From: Paraphaeosphaeria minitans
Lineage: Eukaryota; Ascomycota; Dothideomycetes; Pleosporales; Didymosphaeriaceae
Assembly (NCBI GenBank): GCA_015832175.1
Contig: WJXW01000010.1
Span: 1,973,282 to 2,037,281 of the forward strand
Direction of reading: 5' to 3'
DNA length: 64,000 nt
Made by a program: the position numbers and the translations under genes. How positions within the stretch are numbered: position 1 is the first letter of the stretch; the number at the start of each line of letters is the position of its first letter. The notes below the pieces were generated by a model. That model was given only the letters and a program-made list of their open reading frames with translations, did no database searches and was not told the origin of the DNA. Positions 34,701 to 47,200 of this stretch are shown in pieces.

Positions 34701-35850
34701 ATTATTGGCGTTCCTACGCTTAGGGCTAAGCTTACTTATATTGTCCTTATTATTACTACTACTAATCCTACAGCGTTTACTATATTAGGATTCGCTTCTA
34801 TAGCGTCTAGCTAGACGTTTATATTGTTCTAATCCACTACTATTAGTATAACTACAACTTAAGGCTAGGTAGGGAGCGGTTGTAATAACAGTAGTGTGTA
34901 CCCTATTAGATATAATATTCTAGAGTGTAGTCTATAGGCCTATGCGTATCCTAATCTGTATATAGCCTTTAACACGATCTAGTAGGTATACAACACCTAA
35001 CCAGGCTAACCTAAAGAGATCTATTACCTTGTCTAGGAAGTTGTCCTACTAAACACGTCTAGAACTATTATATATAGTAGAGGTGTTTACTTTACTAAGT
35101 ATAGTCTTATCGCCTATTGCTAAGTATTCTATAAAGCGGAGATTAATATAGTCTAAATGCGGTTTAGGTAGGTAAGTAATAAGTCCCTAGCCTTACACTA
35201 ATATAGATTGTTTAAAGGAAGAAGTAAGATGCTATATATTCTAGTTTTTAATTATATTGCGGATAGTGGTTCCTAATAACTTAGTATTAACATCTAGTAT
35301 TGGCGATGGCTTAGGCTTACGTGCTGGCGTAGGTAATAGCTTAGACTTACGTGCTGGCGCTTTATCCTTTAATTAACGCCTACTATACCTGTTTAGCATC
35401 GCGCAGAGGGCGCTTGCCTTCTATACTTTATTAGCAATGTTAATATCTAGCTTAGGGATCTTCTTAACAATCTACGCCGCGTGTGACTCCTTTAGGACAA
35501 GATAGTTGCCTTTGTAATGTTAGTTTTCTAGGTTTATAATTAGTAATATTATTTTTAACTGCTCTTTAATGCGGCTAAAGCCTGTTAGGTCTAGGCCAAA
35601 CGCTTCTATATATTTGTTATTACTAAGTAAGGACATTACTGTAGATTTCGACGCCTTTAAGAATAACTATAGTAAAGCTATTATAGATCTAGTGCGCGCA
35701 CTGTCCTACGCTAGGTAAGAAAGGTTTATTAGTTATAGGTGTACGCTAGGGGTAGGATAGGTGTAGTTACAAGTTTGTGTTAATTCACGAAGACTTGTAG
35801 GGTGTGGAGTTAAGGTTATAAATTAACGTTAAGTAGTAGTAAATAGAAAG
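31800..35850 (-). pseudogene. SNF2-family ATPase gene (A2), RIP-broken, uninterrupted
   Basis: This is the undivided counterpart of the split A1 gene, so it gives the full order on the minus strand. An N-terminal region runs from about 35,850. The C2H2-like patch lies near 34,870 and the Asn-rich NNNKSD linker at 34,250-34,360. The SNF2 Walker A box is at 33,935-33,985. The C-terminal lobe has IASVGLNL, then ANIVILFKPYINPLTIA, then FFLRVYYRGQTK (31,990-32,100), the classic SNF2 motif V-VI layout. The frame continues through the TTATT insertion site to VDKEI near 31,850. About 1,300 codons. All stops are RIP-type. It likely acted on nucleosomes or other DNA-bound protein. Confidence 0.8.
34551..34683. 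repeat. 66-bp tandem duplication inside SNF2-like gene
   Basis: Two adjacent copies of a 66-bp unit (each with CTTAGTCT.CTAATAGT and GGGAGCGCAT.GCTATTACTC) lie here, where A1 has one. Sixty-six is a multiple of three, so the duplication added 22 codons without shifting frame. The two units have since diverged by transitions. Confidence 0.85.
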
Positions 35851-36369
35851 ATTATATATTTATTATTGCCTAGGTAAATGTGAATAGTAAACTACGTTAG
35901 TAATAAGAACGCGTGTAGGCTGTAACTGTTATAATAAGAAGGTGTAAGGGGACTACCTAGAAGCGTAATAAGAAGTCTAGTTAAGACTAGGGAGACTGGC
36001 AGGCGTTATATCGTCGTGCGGAGGAGCAGAAGAGAAGGGGACTACCTAGTCTAGCTAGGCGAACTAATGTCCTGGCCATAATCTGTTAGTGTACTGTAGA
36101 TAGTAGACAATATGTCCCACTAAGTAGAAACTTACCTTATTACTAGGCTTGCGCACAGAGCGTTAAGCTATTGTTAAGTCTATTACGCGTAGGAGCGTCT
36201 TTAATACGCCTTATGTATACGCTTATAGCTTTACCTTATAAACTATAATAAGTAGGGTAAATAGCTAATTGCGTACCTTCCTATTATAGCTTGTCTAGGC
36301 TAAACAAAACCTTCGCTGTCGCCTGCTCCTCTTACTATAGTCGCCTAGGTAGTTTTTTACTTCTTTTCT

Positions 36370-39300
36370 TCTACTCCTAACTTTGCCTAGTATCTAGCCC
36401 TCTTAACTCTTATTCCTTCTGCTGCTTTTATACTATACCGCCGTGTTAAGTTAGGCGCGTTAAGTGGTTACTATTACCCTACTTACTATTACTTTATTAA
36501 CGCTAACACGCGCCTCTACGCGTAAGTATACTTTTATAAGCGCCTTTCCTAAACGCTTTCACCTGCGCCTACAAATATTAGAAACTATTTTATAGATACT
36601 TATATTAAGGTATGCTTTCTGTGTATAAGTATACCTAGTTTTGGTGCTAACTACTATACCTAGTCTAGCTATTATTATGGATGCCTAGGTAAAGTACTTT
36701 ACCACCTATAATACTAGCTATCTAAAGCCTAAGCCTAAGTTCTCTAAAGGCGTTACACTCTTTAATATTACGTATAAGGATACTATAAACCTGGGTCCTA
36801 GGCGTATCTCTATAGGCTATATCTTTATAAAAGAGCAGCTGTCTGCTATATTAGATAACTAGGCTAGTAACAGCTAGGCAACGTTTTAGTAGCTTTATAA
36901 TAAGTGTAGACAGCTAGGCCACTTTTAAGCTAGATGCCCTAGCTAACTCTACTATAAGTGTGGTAACCCTAGCCATCTAGCGTTAGGTTGCTAACTTTAA
37001 AACACCTACTATACCTATAGTAACGCAGGATATAAGCGTAAAGACTATTAGAACGTTTACCCTTACTACCTAATAGAGAGCTATACTACTACTAACTACT
37101 GCGTAATTAACTGCGTATCTATACCTACTTAAGCTAGTTAAGCTGTAGCCACCTCTACTAAGAGCGTAGCCCCCGCTAAAAATAAGGCTATACCTATAGG
37201 TTTTGTAACTACACCTACTAAAGTATTAGGCATCCCTACCAATACTACTATTACGCCTACGGCTGGCAAAGCTTCTACTAACTTAGAACTAGTAGAAGAT
37301 TATAGTCTACCTCTTAGTTAGTTTAAGGCCCTAGAATTAAATAAAATAGAAGTTAAGCTATATACTACAACTATAGAGCACTATTTATTATCTGTCTAGC
37401 TACGCCTATTAGTCTTATATATAAGCGAAAATATAGTAAGCAGCTAGTTTACTAAGGAAGCTATCCTTTAGACCTCTACCTTTAACACTATTAGTCTAAT
37501 TAAGACTTATAAGATATTAGTTAATTTGCCTATAGAATCTAACTAGTGTAATTTTAACTATCTTAGTGCCTATAGCTGTGAAAAGCTAATATAGCTTATC
37601 TCTAGAGATGGCGCCACAGCCTATCTACTCTACGTATTCTAGGAGATTAAGATAGATACTAGCCTAGATAGACAGCCCTAAGATCTCTTAGGGCTTACGC
37701 TGTTCTCTAATAGCACCTATAGCCTATATATGGCTATAATACACGCGCTTTAAGACATACTATAGAGATGCTACTATGTATAGGTTTACTTCTACACTAT
37801 AGCTAGCTTATAGTTTAAGGATGCCATAAATAAGGTTTCTAAATTAATCCAAACGTAGGTAAAAGTTAATACTATAGCTGCCTAGTATCTGCGCTAGGCT
37901 ATTAACATCCAGCTAGGGATACAGCTTCTACTAAATAAGCGACCTAAGTACTCTATCCCAGCACGTAAGCAGTTTAACTATTATAAGGAGTATTTTATAG
38001 TATATTTCTATTTAGCCATTACAGAGTATAAGGCTATCCCTAACGCTGTGTTTGTGTCTATAAAGGTGCGCCTGGTTAAGATAGGTAGTAACCTGGACTA
38101 GCGCGCCTACTTTACACTTATTATAATAGACGAAAATATAAACCTTCGCGTTAACGCCCTATTTAACATCTAGTTCCTTAGCGATAACGTAAGCGATAGT
38201 ATGGCATAGAGAGGGCGCGTGGTGCTGCTGGTAGGTATTACTAATGGCCTTAAGCACTCTGCCTTTATCTAGCGACCCTATAATAGTAGGTCTAGTTTCT
38301 AGTAGGACCCTAAGTTCTCTAAGGACCACGTTGTTAAAGCTAATAACTTTAATAATATTAACTAGCTATAGGCTGCGCTAGATAACTATCTAGGTATTAA
38401 AGTCTACATTTGCGTTAAGTAACCCTAGAACTAGATTAAATAGGAAATTAATACGCTGTGTATGCTGTTCTAGTAGTAGGATAAGTATAAACTAAAGCTT
38501 AACTTATTGCTTAATAATAATATACTTAATCTCCCTAATTATAGCTACTTTAAGTAGTATATTTTAGCGTTTAGACTTAATGCTGTGTAAGCTGCTATTG
38601 CTAAGGCCACTAAGCTTACTAGGCTAAAGGATAAGTAGTAAGATTTCTTCTCTTTCCTTAAGCGCTTACGCGCTGGCGTTGGCCTTATTTAGGGCCCTAG
38701 TAGTATGGGTAAATTAAGGTTAATCTTAGCTGTTATCCTCTACTACTACGAGCTATTTATGTATAGTAGTAACGCTAGTTAGCTCTGGGTCACGTTACCT
38801 ATTAACGCGTAGTTGGACGACCTGTGCCTATAAGTGTATAACTAGCTAATGGCTTAGTACACTATACTTAGTACCTAATTTGCTAACACGACTATTTCTT
38901 ACCTTATTATTATTCGCCAGCACATACGGGAGATAAAGAAGAAGGTCTAGTAAAAAGATACGCTTACCTTACGCTAGGTGTATAATATTAACACTAGCCC
39001 TAATTATACGCCTGACGTTAGCGGTGCCTCTGCTAGCGAGAATGAGGATAATAATACTATCCTGGAAAACCTGTCTATTAAGTACCTCCTACGCACCGCG
39101 TTTAACTAGTATAGTAAGAGCCTTAGTAATAATTAGCTTAAGTAGGTTAGTATTATAGAAAGATAGTAGATACTGCACCTTACTAGTATACCTATAGAAG
39201 GTGGGCAGCTCTACCCTATTACTAACCTAAACCTTAGGAAGTACTCGCAGTTCCGTAACCTAATAGAGTAATATATAAGCAGCCACGTTATAGCAGTAAA

Positions 39301-40633
39301 GAATATAGGGTCACTCTAAGCCGCTGCGAACACGCTAGTAGCTAACCTGGCTCTGCTTACATACACTATTTTTATAATACTGTACACACTGTCTAAGTAC
39401 TACACCTACTCTAAGAGTAAAGTATTTGCTACACTCTAGAATAAGACTAGTAAGACTACTAAGTGCGCTGCCCTCTACTTCTTTATCTAGTTATAGCTAG
39501 ACGCCTTCCACGTTCTGTTTAGGGACACGTTCTAGCCTGCTCTAGTAGTAGGACTGGCTAGGCCTATAGAGACCTATTACTTCTATAAGTAGACTAAGAT
39601 GTCGCTCTTCTTTTACTTTATTTTTAGTGGCGCCTCTTAGCACTAGTTAGATCTCTAGTATTAGTTTATTCTAGATATAGCAGCTATAGTAAATATAATT
39701 CTACTAGGCGAGAAGCTACGGACTAACCCTAGGGTTACTAATCTGCCTAACTTTAACTGCGCTTACTAGTTCTTCTGCGATAAGCTTAGCGTTCCCTAGA
39801 CTATCTACTTCTTATAGGTGTAAGGCTAGACTAGCTTAAACATAGTTATAAAGTCTATGTATAACATTTCCTTTATAACGCACTATATTACTATTATACT
39901 CTAGCTTTTCTACTAAGGGTTTAAGGGCGAAGATATAGGTATTGTTATTCCCTATATAGTGTAACGCGACCTGTACATTATAGGCGTCTATATAGTTGCT
40001 AACCACCTTTAGGCTATAAATAAGTAGGATACTAATTTAAAAAAGCGCATTGCTAAGAAGCTCTTAAAAGTTACTATCTCTACTATAGATAGCCTTTAGA
40101 GTGCACAGAGGGATGTAATACTACTAGACACTATAGTTACTAGTAAGCTTAGATTTATATAAGACACTAGCTATATCCTCTTAGCTATCTCTTATCCTTA
40201 CGTTAGTTTTATTATTATTAGAGATAGTAGCGCCTACTACAATAAAGCCTATAATAAGAAGGCGCACTAGAAGACTGCTTACTATAAGATAGTGTATTAT
40301 TACTAAGAGTAAAAATACTTTATTAACATTAACAGCTTAAGGCACAAGGAGCGCTAGATAAAGATTACCCTGCTAATTAGACTAGATAAGAAGCTTACTA
40401 GCGTTTACGCGATAAATAGTGCTAATAACTAGCCCTATACCTTTAGAGATGCTAAGGATAATAGTTTACTAGTTCTAGACTTTATTAAGGAGCTGCATAG
40501 ATTGGATAGTAGCAGTGTGGACGTTGGCTTTAGTAATAACGACGATAGTACATCCATTAGTAAGGGATCTAACAGCGGCCAGACTAATACTAAGTGGGAG
40601 GTTTCTGGCGGAGCGGGAGATAGCTAGTAGTAA
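36370..40633 (+). pseudogene. Zinc-knuckle plus UPF1-like SF1 helicase gene (A2), RIP-broken
   Basis: About 4.26 kb in one plus-strand frame. Three CCHC knuckles lie at 36,900-37,065 (NKCRQLGHFQARC and YKCGNPSHLALGC are clearest). The SF1 motor follows. Walker A reads GPSSMGKLRLILA (38,693-38,731). A motif Ia-like WVTLPIN..LDDLC lies near 38,790. Motif V/VI (40,070-40,215) reads STIDSL.SAQRDVILL, then ISYPYVSFIIIRDS, close to the UPF1/Nam7 pattern of a Q-G-x-E/Q-D box followed by ..SR..GF.II.D. It ends with a Ser/Gly-rich tail near 40,633. RNA or DNA unwinding is inferred. Stops are RIP-type. The last 200 bp are visibly less mutated than the rest. Confidence 0.75.
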
Positions 40634-42130
40634 TACCTAAGAGAATCCTAGTAATAATATCTAACAGACTCCTATAATATATGGTAGACTCCTTATAGGT
40701 AGTGTTATAGGGCGGCATAGTAGTAAGCTAGCCCCTAAACACTACTAACTAACTCGTATAGTTAGGATTCTAAATAAGGATTATATTCTATCTTCTCTCT
40801 CCCTATAGTGCATATATTCTTTGTGTTTATATATAAGATAAATAGCTATATATATAAGATATAGATGTAAGTAGGATCTATCTATATATATAATTATAAT
40901 AAGTAATATATACTTATAATTACTATTCTAGCCTACTTTACTATTTTACTCTAGTATAGAGGCCTATTAAGTATTCTCTTTAATTAGGTAGTAATATAAA
41001 GTAGAAAGCCTTACTTATGTATACTATAGGTATATTACGCCTCTATTAAGTACTACTAGATTTTCTACTATAAAAGATTAAAGTAGAGCTACTATTTATA
41101 TAGGGAACTAGCTTTATAGTAATTACTATTAATACTATCTATCTACCTAAATATTAAAAAGTTAGTGTTATACTATAGAAAGTAATTAATGTAATTTATA
41201 ACTTTTACTAAGTAATAGTAAATATAAATCTTTAAATTATCTACTATATACTTAAAAGGCCCTACTTAGTAATATATAATATACTATAGAAACTTAACGT
41301 TTTAGTAGTTACTAAGATTTTATTATATTATATAGTTGTTTCTACGGGGTATATATAATAGTAGAAGTTAAATTAATATCTAGTTAATAGCACTAGGGTA
41401 ACTATACTAAACTCTACCTATGGTAAGTAATAATATAGCTATCCTAGTAGAAATTACGTAAAGTATGGTAAATTTGTATAAATAAAGATAAATTAGAAAG
41501 TATAAAATAAAGGTATATAGGAGAAATATAAACTTATATAGACTACTATAAGCTACGAAAAATCTAGAGAAATTAATTAATATAAAAATAAGTAAGGTAT
41601 TATAAATTTATGTAAATAAATATAAAGGGGAGGATAAAAAGAGTAAAACTTACTATATAAACTATAATAACATAATAAAAGTAAATATAAAACAAAGTTC
41701 TAAAATTTAAAAGCGTAATATAAGCTAATATAAATTTATATAAACATAGGTAAAGTAAAGGGATAGAATATTAAAATATATTATATAAAATATTAGACCT
41801 TTCTATAAATAAAGGTAAGGTAAAAGGTTAGCATTATAAGATAGGTTTAATAAACTAATAAAAAGTTATATAAACTTATAAGATTTATATTAATAAATAC
41901 AAAGATAGATTATATAAAGCTATAAAGATTTATATATAGTCGTATATATTAGTATACACTACTAGAAGGTAGAGATATTAATAATAATAAAGGGTGAAAT
42001 AAGATTATATAACTTTGTATAAAGTACTATAAATATATATAAACTAGTATAATATAAGGTTATAAACTATAGTTAAGTCTTTTATAAGGGTATGTAAATT
42101 AATATAAAATAAAGTAAGATAACGTTATTA
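40634..42130. other. Very AT-rich subtelomeric sequence, no gene seen
   Basis: The base composition drops sharply after the SF1 gene. There is no readable frame, no RNA gene and no clear long repeat. Short A/T-rich words such as TATAAAC and ATATAAA become frequent to the right, grading into the satellite. Confidence 0.6.
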
Positions 42131-43090
42131 AAGAGTATAAAAGATGTTTATTATTCTTGTGTTAAGTTATATAAAGTAATATAAATTGTTATAAAGTAAT
42201 GTAAAGCTATATAAAGTGATATAACTTTCTGTAAAGTGATGTAAGACAAGTTATTAAATATTTTATAAAGTTATACAAGGTTATATTAAGTTGTATAAAG
42301 TGATATAAAGCTATATAAAGTAATATAACTTTCTATAAAGTAATATAACTTTCTATAAAGTAATATAACTTTCTATAAAGTAATGTAAAGCCATATAAAG
42401 TAATATAACTTTCTATAAAGTGATATATGGTGAAGGTATTAAATATTATATAAAGTTATATAAGGTTATGTTAAGTTGTATAAAGTGATGTAAAGCTATA
42501 AAAAGTGATATAAAGCTATAAAAAGTGATATAAAGCTATAAAAAGTGATATAAAGCTATATAAAGTGATATAAAGCTATATAAAGTAATATAAGGTAATA
42601 TCACTTTCTATAAAGTAATGTAGGGTAAAGTTATTAATGTTCTATAAAGTTATATAAGGTTGTGTTAAGTTGTACAAAGTGATATAAATTACTATAAAGT
42701 AATATAAAGCTATATAAAGTAGTATAACTTTCTATAAAGTGATGTAAGGTAAAGTTATTAAATATTTTATAAAGTTATATAAAGTAGTGTTAAGTTATAT
42801 AAAGTAATATAAATTACTATAAAGTAATATATATTACTATAAAGTAATGTAAAGCTATATAGAGTAATATAACTTTCTATAAAGTAATGTAAGATGAAGT
42901 TATTAAATAATGTATAAAGTTATATGAAGTGATATAAATTATCATAAAGTGATATAAATTATTATAAAGTGATATAAATTATTATAAAGTTATATAAAGC
43001 CATATAAATTGATATAAAGCTATATAAAGTGATATGAAGTGATATATAGTAATATAAAGCTATATAAAGTAATATAGAATAGAGTTATTA
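42131..43090. repeat. 20-bp AT-rich subtelomeric satellite
   Basis: Tandem and near-tandem 20-bp units, best seen as CTATAAAGTAATATAACTTT at 42,310-42,420 and CTATAAAAAGTGATATAAAG at 42,480-42,560. Higher-order blocks repeat the phrase AAAGTTATTAAATATT.TATAAAGTTATATAAGGTT. Related arrays lie at 43,650-43,952 and 63,000-63,590, the last directly before the telomere. Confidence 0.88.
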
Positions 43091-43093
43091 AAT

Positions 43094-43290
43094 ATGCTCT
43101 AAAGTTATTAGTTATACCAAAAAACAAATGTAGTAAGAAGAGAAAAATAAGCTTCTTATAATAAAACTTTATATAGTAGAGAAAACTTAGGGTTTAATTA
43201 GAATAGAAATATAGTGTTATAACTAGACTAAAGGTGTACTTTTCTAGGTTAAAAGAGGGTAGGGTAGGAGAAAATTTATTCTATTCTAAA
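43094..43290 (+). repeat. Relic of a chromosome-end (subterminal) sequence
   Basis: This stretch (from GTTATTAGTTATAC through AATAAGCTTCTTAT, TTTATATAGTAGAGAAAA and on to GGGTAGGGTAGGAGAAAA) matches 63,597-63,770, the last sequence before the present telomere, in the same orientation. Here it is 20.6 kb internal and has no TTAGGG repeats after it. The sequence then restarts at 43,290 with the AT block that normally follows a TLH gene. Confidence 0.75.
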
Positions 43291-43952
43291 TAGTAGTATA
43301 CTTTTTTATATAGTTATAAAAACTTTTACTTATTTAGTAATTATAAGTTATACTTTAAATAGTTTATTTATTTCAAGTAGCTTATACTAATAGAACTATA
43401 TAACTACTAGAGTAAAACTAAATTTAATTTTATATTAATAATTTATATTTCTATTAAAAAGAGAATATAAAAGAAATTATTAAAGTAGTAATATTTATAA
43501 GTAGAAGTAGGACTTATAAGTAATAAAACTAAATTACTAAACTATATAGTAGATAATAAATAATTTCTAGTTATTATAAAATTAAGAAAAAAAAACTAAA
43601 GGGTTATTTTTTATTAAAGGGAAAATATATATCTCTAAAGTTATAGAAAATATAAAGTAATATAACTTTTTAAAAAGTAATATAAGGTAAAGTTATTAAC
43701 TATTCTATACAGTTATAAAAGGTTGTGTTAAGCTATATAAAAGGATATAAATTATTATAAAGGGACATAAAGCTATATAAAGTAATATGTAGTAAAGTTA
43801 TTAAATATTTTATAAAGTTATATAAGGTTGTATTAAGTTATATAAAGGGATATAAATTATTATAAAGTAATATAAAGCTATATAAGGTAATATAAAGTAA
43901 AGTTATATAAGGTTGTATTAAGTTATATAAAGTGACATAAATTACTATAAAG
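43291..43952. repeat. AT block and satellite left of TLH copy 1
   Basis: Matches the 3' flank of both TLH copies (48,960-49,340 and 62,630-63,270), including TATTAATAATTTATATTTC, TAAAGGGTTATTTTTTATT and the 20-bp satellite after it. It ends ACTATAAAG and then abuts the TLH unit at CCTATCC. In the terminal copy the satellite instead continues CTATATAAAG. Confidence 0.8.
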
Positions 43953-44008
43953 CCTATCCAAGAGGAAGAGGCGTCGGTGGTTATAAACGCGCTAAGATTG
44001 GCTTAGCG

Positions 44009-44020
44009 TTAGGGTTAGAG
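44009..44020 (+). repeat. Short telomere-like repeat upstream of TLH copy 1
   Basis: TTAGGGTTAGAG, two near-perfect telomeric units on the same strand as the terminal repeat, conserved at the matching place upstream of TLH copy 2 (57,686-57,697). Confidence 0.6.
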
Positions 44021-44219
44021 TTAACGAATTAGGTAGGATTTAATACTAGAAACGCGTTAGACTAGGGGCAGAAACAATCCTATTCCTTAGCTATTTCTAT
44101 TCCTTTCTTATTCTAATTCATCTTAATATAACCTCTTATACTAGTCTACCATCTCTTATTCACAAAATAGGATAGTGGTGGCGTAGGGTTTAGCTATTAC
44201 TTTTTACTACTAATTTGCG

Positions 44220-47200
44220 ATAGAGTTCTACTAGGACGCTTAAGCTTCTGCGTTAAGCCCAGCTAATAGAGTACTAACATTACCACATTAATAGAACTCT
44301 TAGTAGTAATAGCAACTAGTAGGAGAAAACTTAGCGTAAGCTAATATACAAAAGTATATTTATTTTATTAAGGAGTACGGCGTGCTTTACTACAGCGAGC
44401 ATAAAGCTAGTATAGAAAATCTTAATATATATCTCTATTAAAAGCATAGTGTACTAGTTAATAAATAGAGGAAATTTATTAAAAGCTGCGCTCTTTTAAA
44501 AAGACAAGGGCTAGGTAGCGTTACGCTACTAGACACTAGTAGACTACTAATCTAGGTCCTAGGAGCGCTATTAGATAGTTTCTAATATAAGCAGCTAGTA
44601 TGCAGCTATCTTACACAAAATAAGGGCTAGATATAACTATACTATAATAGTTATAGGTTAGCGTTTAAAACAGGATTAGATGCGCTCTACTAGAAGGTAA
44701 AAATATAGTCTTTCTTCCCTACTTTAGGATAGCAGTGGTACTTTGTAGTTTACGTCCCTAATATAGTAGACAGCGGAGCAGACACTAGGGCACATAAAGA
44801 AGAGGTAGAAGACATTCTAGTAGAGTATACGCGAATACAGGAGGAGAGGAAGTAGTAAGAGTAGGTAATAGATATAGAAGTTATAAAGATAGATAAGATA
44901 GGCTAGTAGAAGTTTATAGAGTAGCTAAAGCACTTTATAAACTATAACTATGTACACTTTGCCTACGCAATTTAGCTACTACGCTAGGATAAGCCTAAGC
45001 TGCAGAAGGCTACGTAGGCTATAGAGTAGTTAGTAGAGTAGAGTGTCTAAGGGCTATCCTTACTACTACGTAAGACCTAATAATAGGTAAAGAGTGCGTA
45101 GGTTAATAAGATCTACTAGTAGCTAATAGCCTAACTATAGAACCTAGAGAGCTAGGCGCGCTATACTAGGTATATTATAATATTTATATACTATGTTCTA
45201 CGTATTATTACTACTAAAGAAGTAGATAAGGAGAGTAAGGACATAGAGAGTAGTAAAGGTAGTAGTACTAATAATAGTAGTAATAGTAATAGTAGTAGTA
45301 GCAGCGACTGTAGTAATAAGAGCCTGCCTAAGGCCTACATAGGTTGCTAAGTTAAAGTTAATCCTATAAAGAACGCGCGGAAGATGTTCCTATAGAAAGA
45401 GGACTAAAAGCTGCTAGCCACTATACTCTAGGAGGCCCTAGATAGCAATAATAAAGCTAGCCACATTGTCCTAGTGCGCCAGATACTTAGTACGTTTATT
45501 ATAACAACCTATATCTGTAGTCTGTTTAAGAGCGGGCTTATTTACTTTACTACTATACTTAGGTTTAATTTAAAGACACATTAACTACGCACTACAAAGA
45601 ACTATTTATATCTAGTAGCTAGGATAGTGTACTGTGTTTAGGTAATTAGTGTTAAACACCTACTTCCGCCCGCGCAATAGGAATAGTAGGGCTTAGTAGA
45701 ATGTAACTACTATCTTAACCTAAGAAAGCGCTTCCTAGCGGACAGGTTCTTTAGCCTAACAAGCTAGCTGCTTAGTCTACTAGCCTATGGTAAGTTTATT
45801 AGTATAAATACTAGTAATATAGGCAACGCCTTCTAGTTAGAGGATAAGAAGATCTTCTACCTTAATAGTAGACCTATTATTATATACTATTTCTAGCTAA
45901 TAGCCTAAGAACTGTTAACTAAGCTAGAGGACCTACTCTAGAGTAAGCTACTTTAGGTCTATAGTCCTAGTTAGTGTTTTCTAATCTAGCTTAACCTAAT
46001 TTAGGATAATGTTACGTGCACATAACGTAGCATGTCCTTTATTATGCATAGGAATAATAGCCTAAAGAATAGCTTACGATAGATGCTTAAATAGATAATA
46101 TAGGATGAGTAGGGTTAAAAGCTCTGCTTTAGAGATAGGACTTAGAACGTTATACGTGTAAAGCTGTACCTACGCAGTGTTAAGCGCTTTAAGGAGCTAG
46201 AGCTTACTAATCTCTATATTAATAAGGAAATACTAGGTTAGGGCACTAAGATTACGTTAATATAGTTCTGTAATAGAGCACTATAGGACTGCAACCTCTT
46301 TATAATGGATAGATAGATTATAATAGTGGTCTGTTACTATAAGTCGCAGTTATAGTTTAATAAGTCTAAGGTTATCCTAAGGTTCCTACCCTTATGGCTC
46401 TTATAGGTGCTTATTATATACCTAGCGTATATATAGCTGTTTAAAGAGTACCTAACTATAGAGGTGCTAGGCGGCAGCTTTACTAACTACCTATAGGCTA
46501 ATAAGTAGGGTCTATAGCATATAGATTACCTAATATAGGTGCTAAAGCGCGAGACAGGTAAGCACCTAGGGGTGGCGCTAAATACGCTTAACTACTAACA
46601 CACAGCAGTAGGGATTAGGCAGAAGGTAGTTAGGGCTGTGTTTAGGCAGGGTTACTAAAATAAAGTGGGTAAGATTAAAGAGCCTAAGGTTAATAAGGAT
46701 AGTAAGAGCCTATTAGAGCTGTAGAGCGCGTAGATAACTAAGATTGGCCTAGCTAACTATAGCGTGCCTATTAATATTATAAAGCATCTTAGTATACATT
46801 TAATTAAGACCTTCTGGCTGCTTAGTTAGCGCTAGCACGAGTTTCTAGGTGTGGATAGGTATAAGGTATAACCTAGTGTAGCCAGGAAGTGGTGATAGGA
46901 AGAAGAAGAAGATAGTTAAGATAAAGAGAGAGATAATCTTGCCATAGTTATACTATAGAAGAAAACTAAACTAAGGGGTGTTACTGCGAGTGCAATATCT
47001 AGAGCGATGTAGTAGGCACTTAGCTAGGCTACTATATTATTTAAGTTAGATAAGTAGGAATAGGCCATATTTACTATAGTAAATAGTTAGACACCGCTAG
47101 TAGTCGTGCTCCCTATAAGTAGAGGTAAAAGTCTACTATTTATAGTACTAGCCTGCCTTAACTATACTAGCGTAACTATAGTTATAGTGCTGTTCTGCGC

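Larger units (their letters stand above)
28247..38425. repeat. Module A, copy 2 (duplicated part)
   Basis: It matches 1-17,257 minus the retrotransposon. It keeps the empty insertion site (single TTATT near 31,960) and carries a 66-bp tandem duplication near 34,551-34,683 that copy 1 lacks. The stretch 28,247-29,600 has no recognised gene. Beyond 38,425 the sequence continues into the rest of the SF1 helicase, which has no second copy in this window. Confidence 0.9.

Noticed and set aside
42131..43090. Centromere or mitochondrial insertion suggested by extreme AT content
   Set aside because: The 20-bp units recur directly before the telomere, so this is subtelomeric satellite. No mitochondrial genes are seen.
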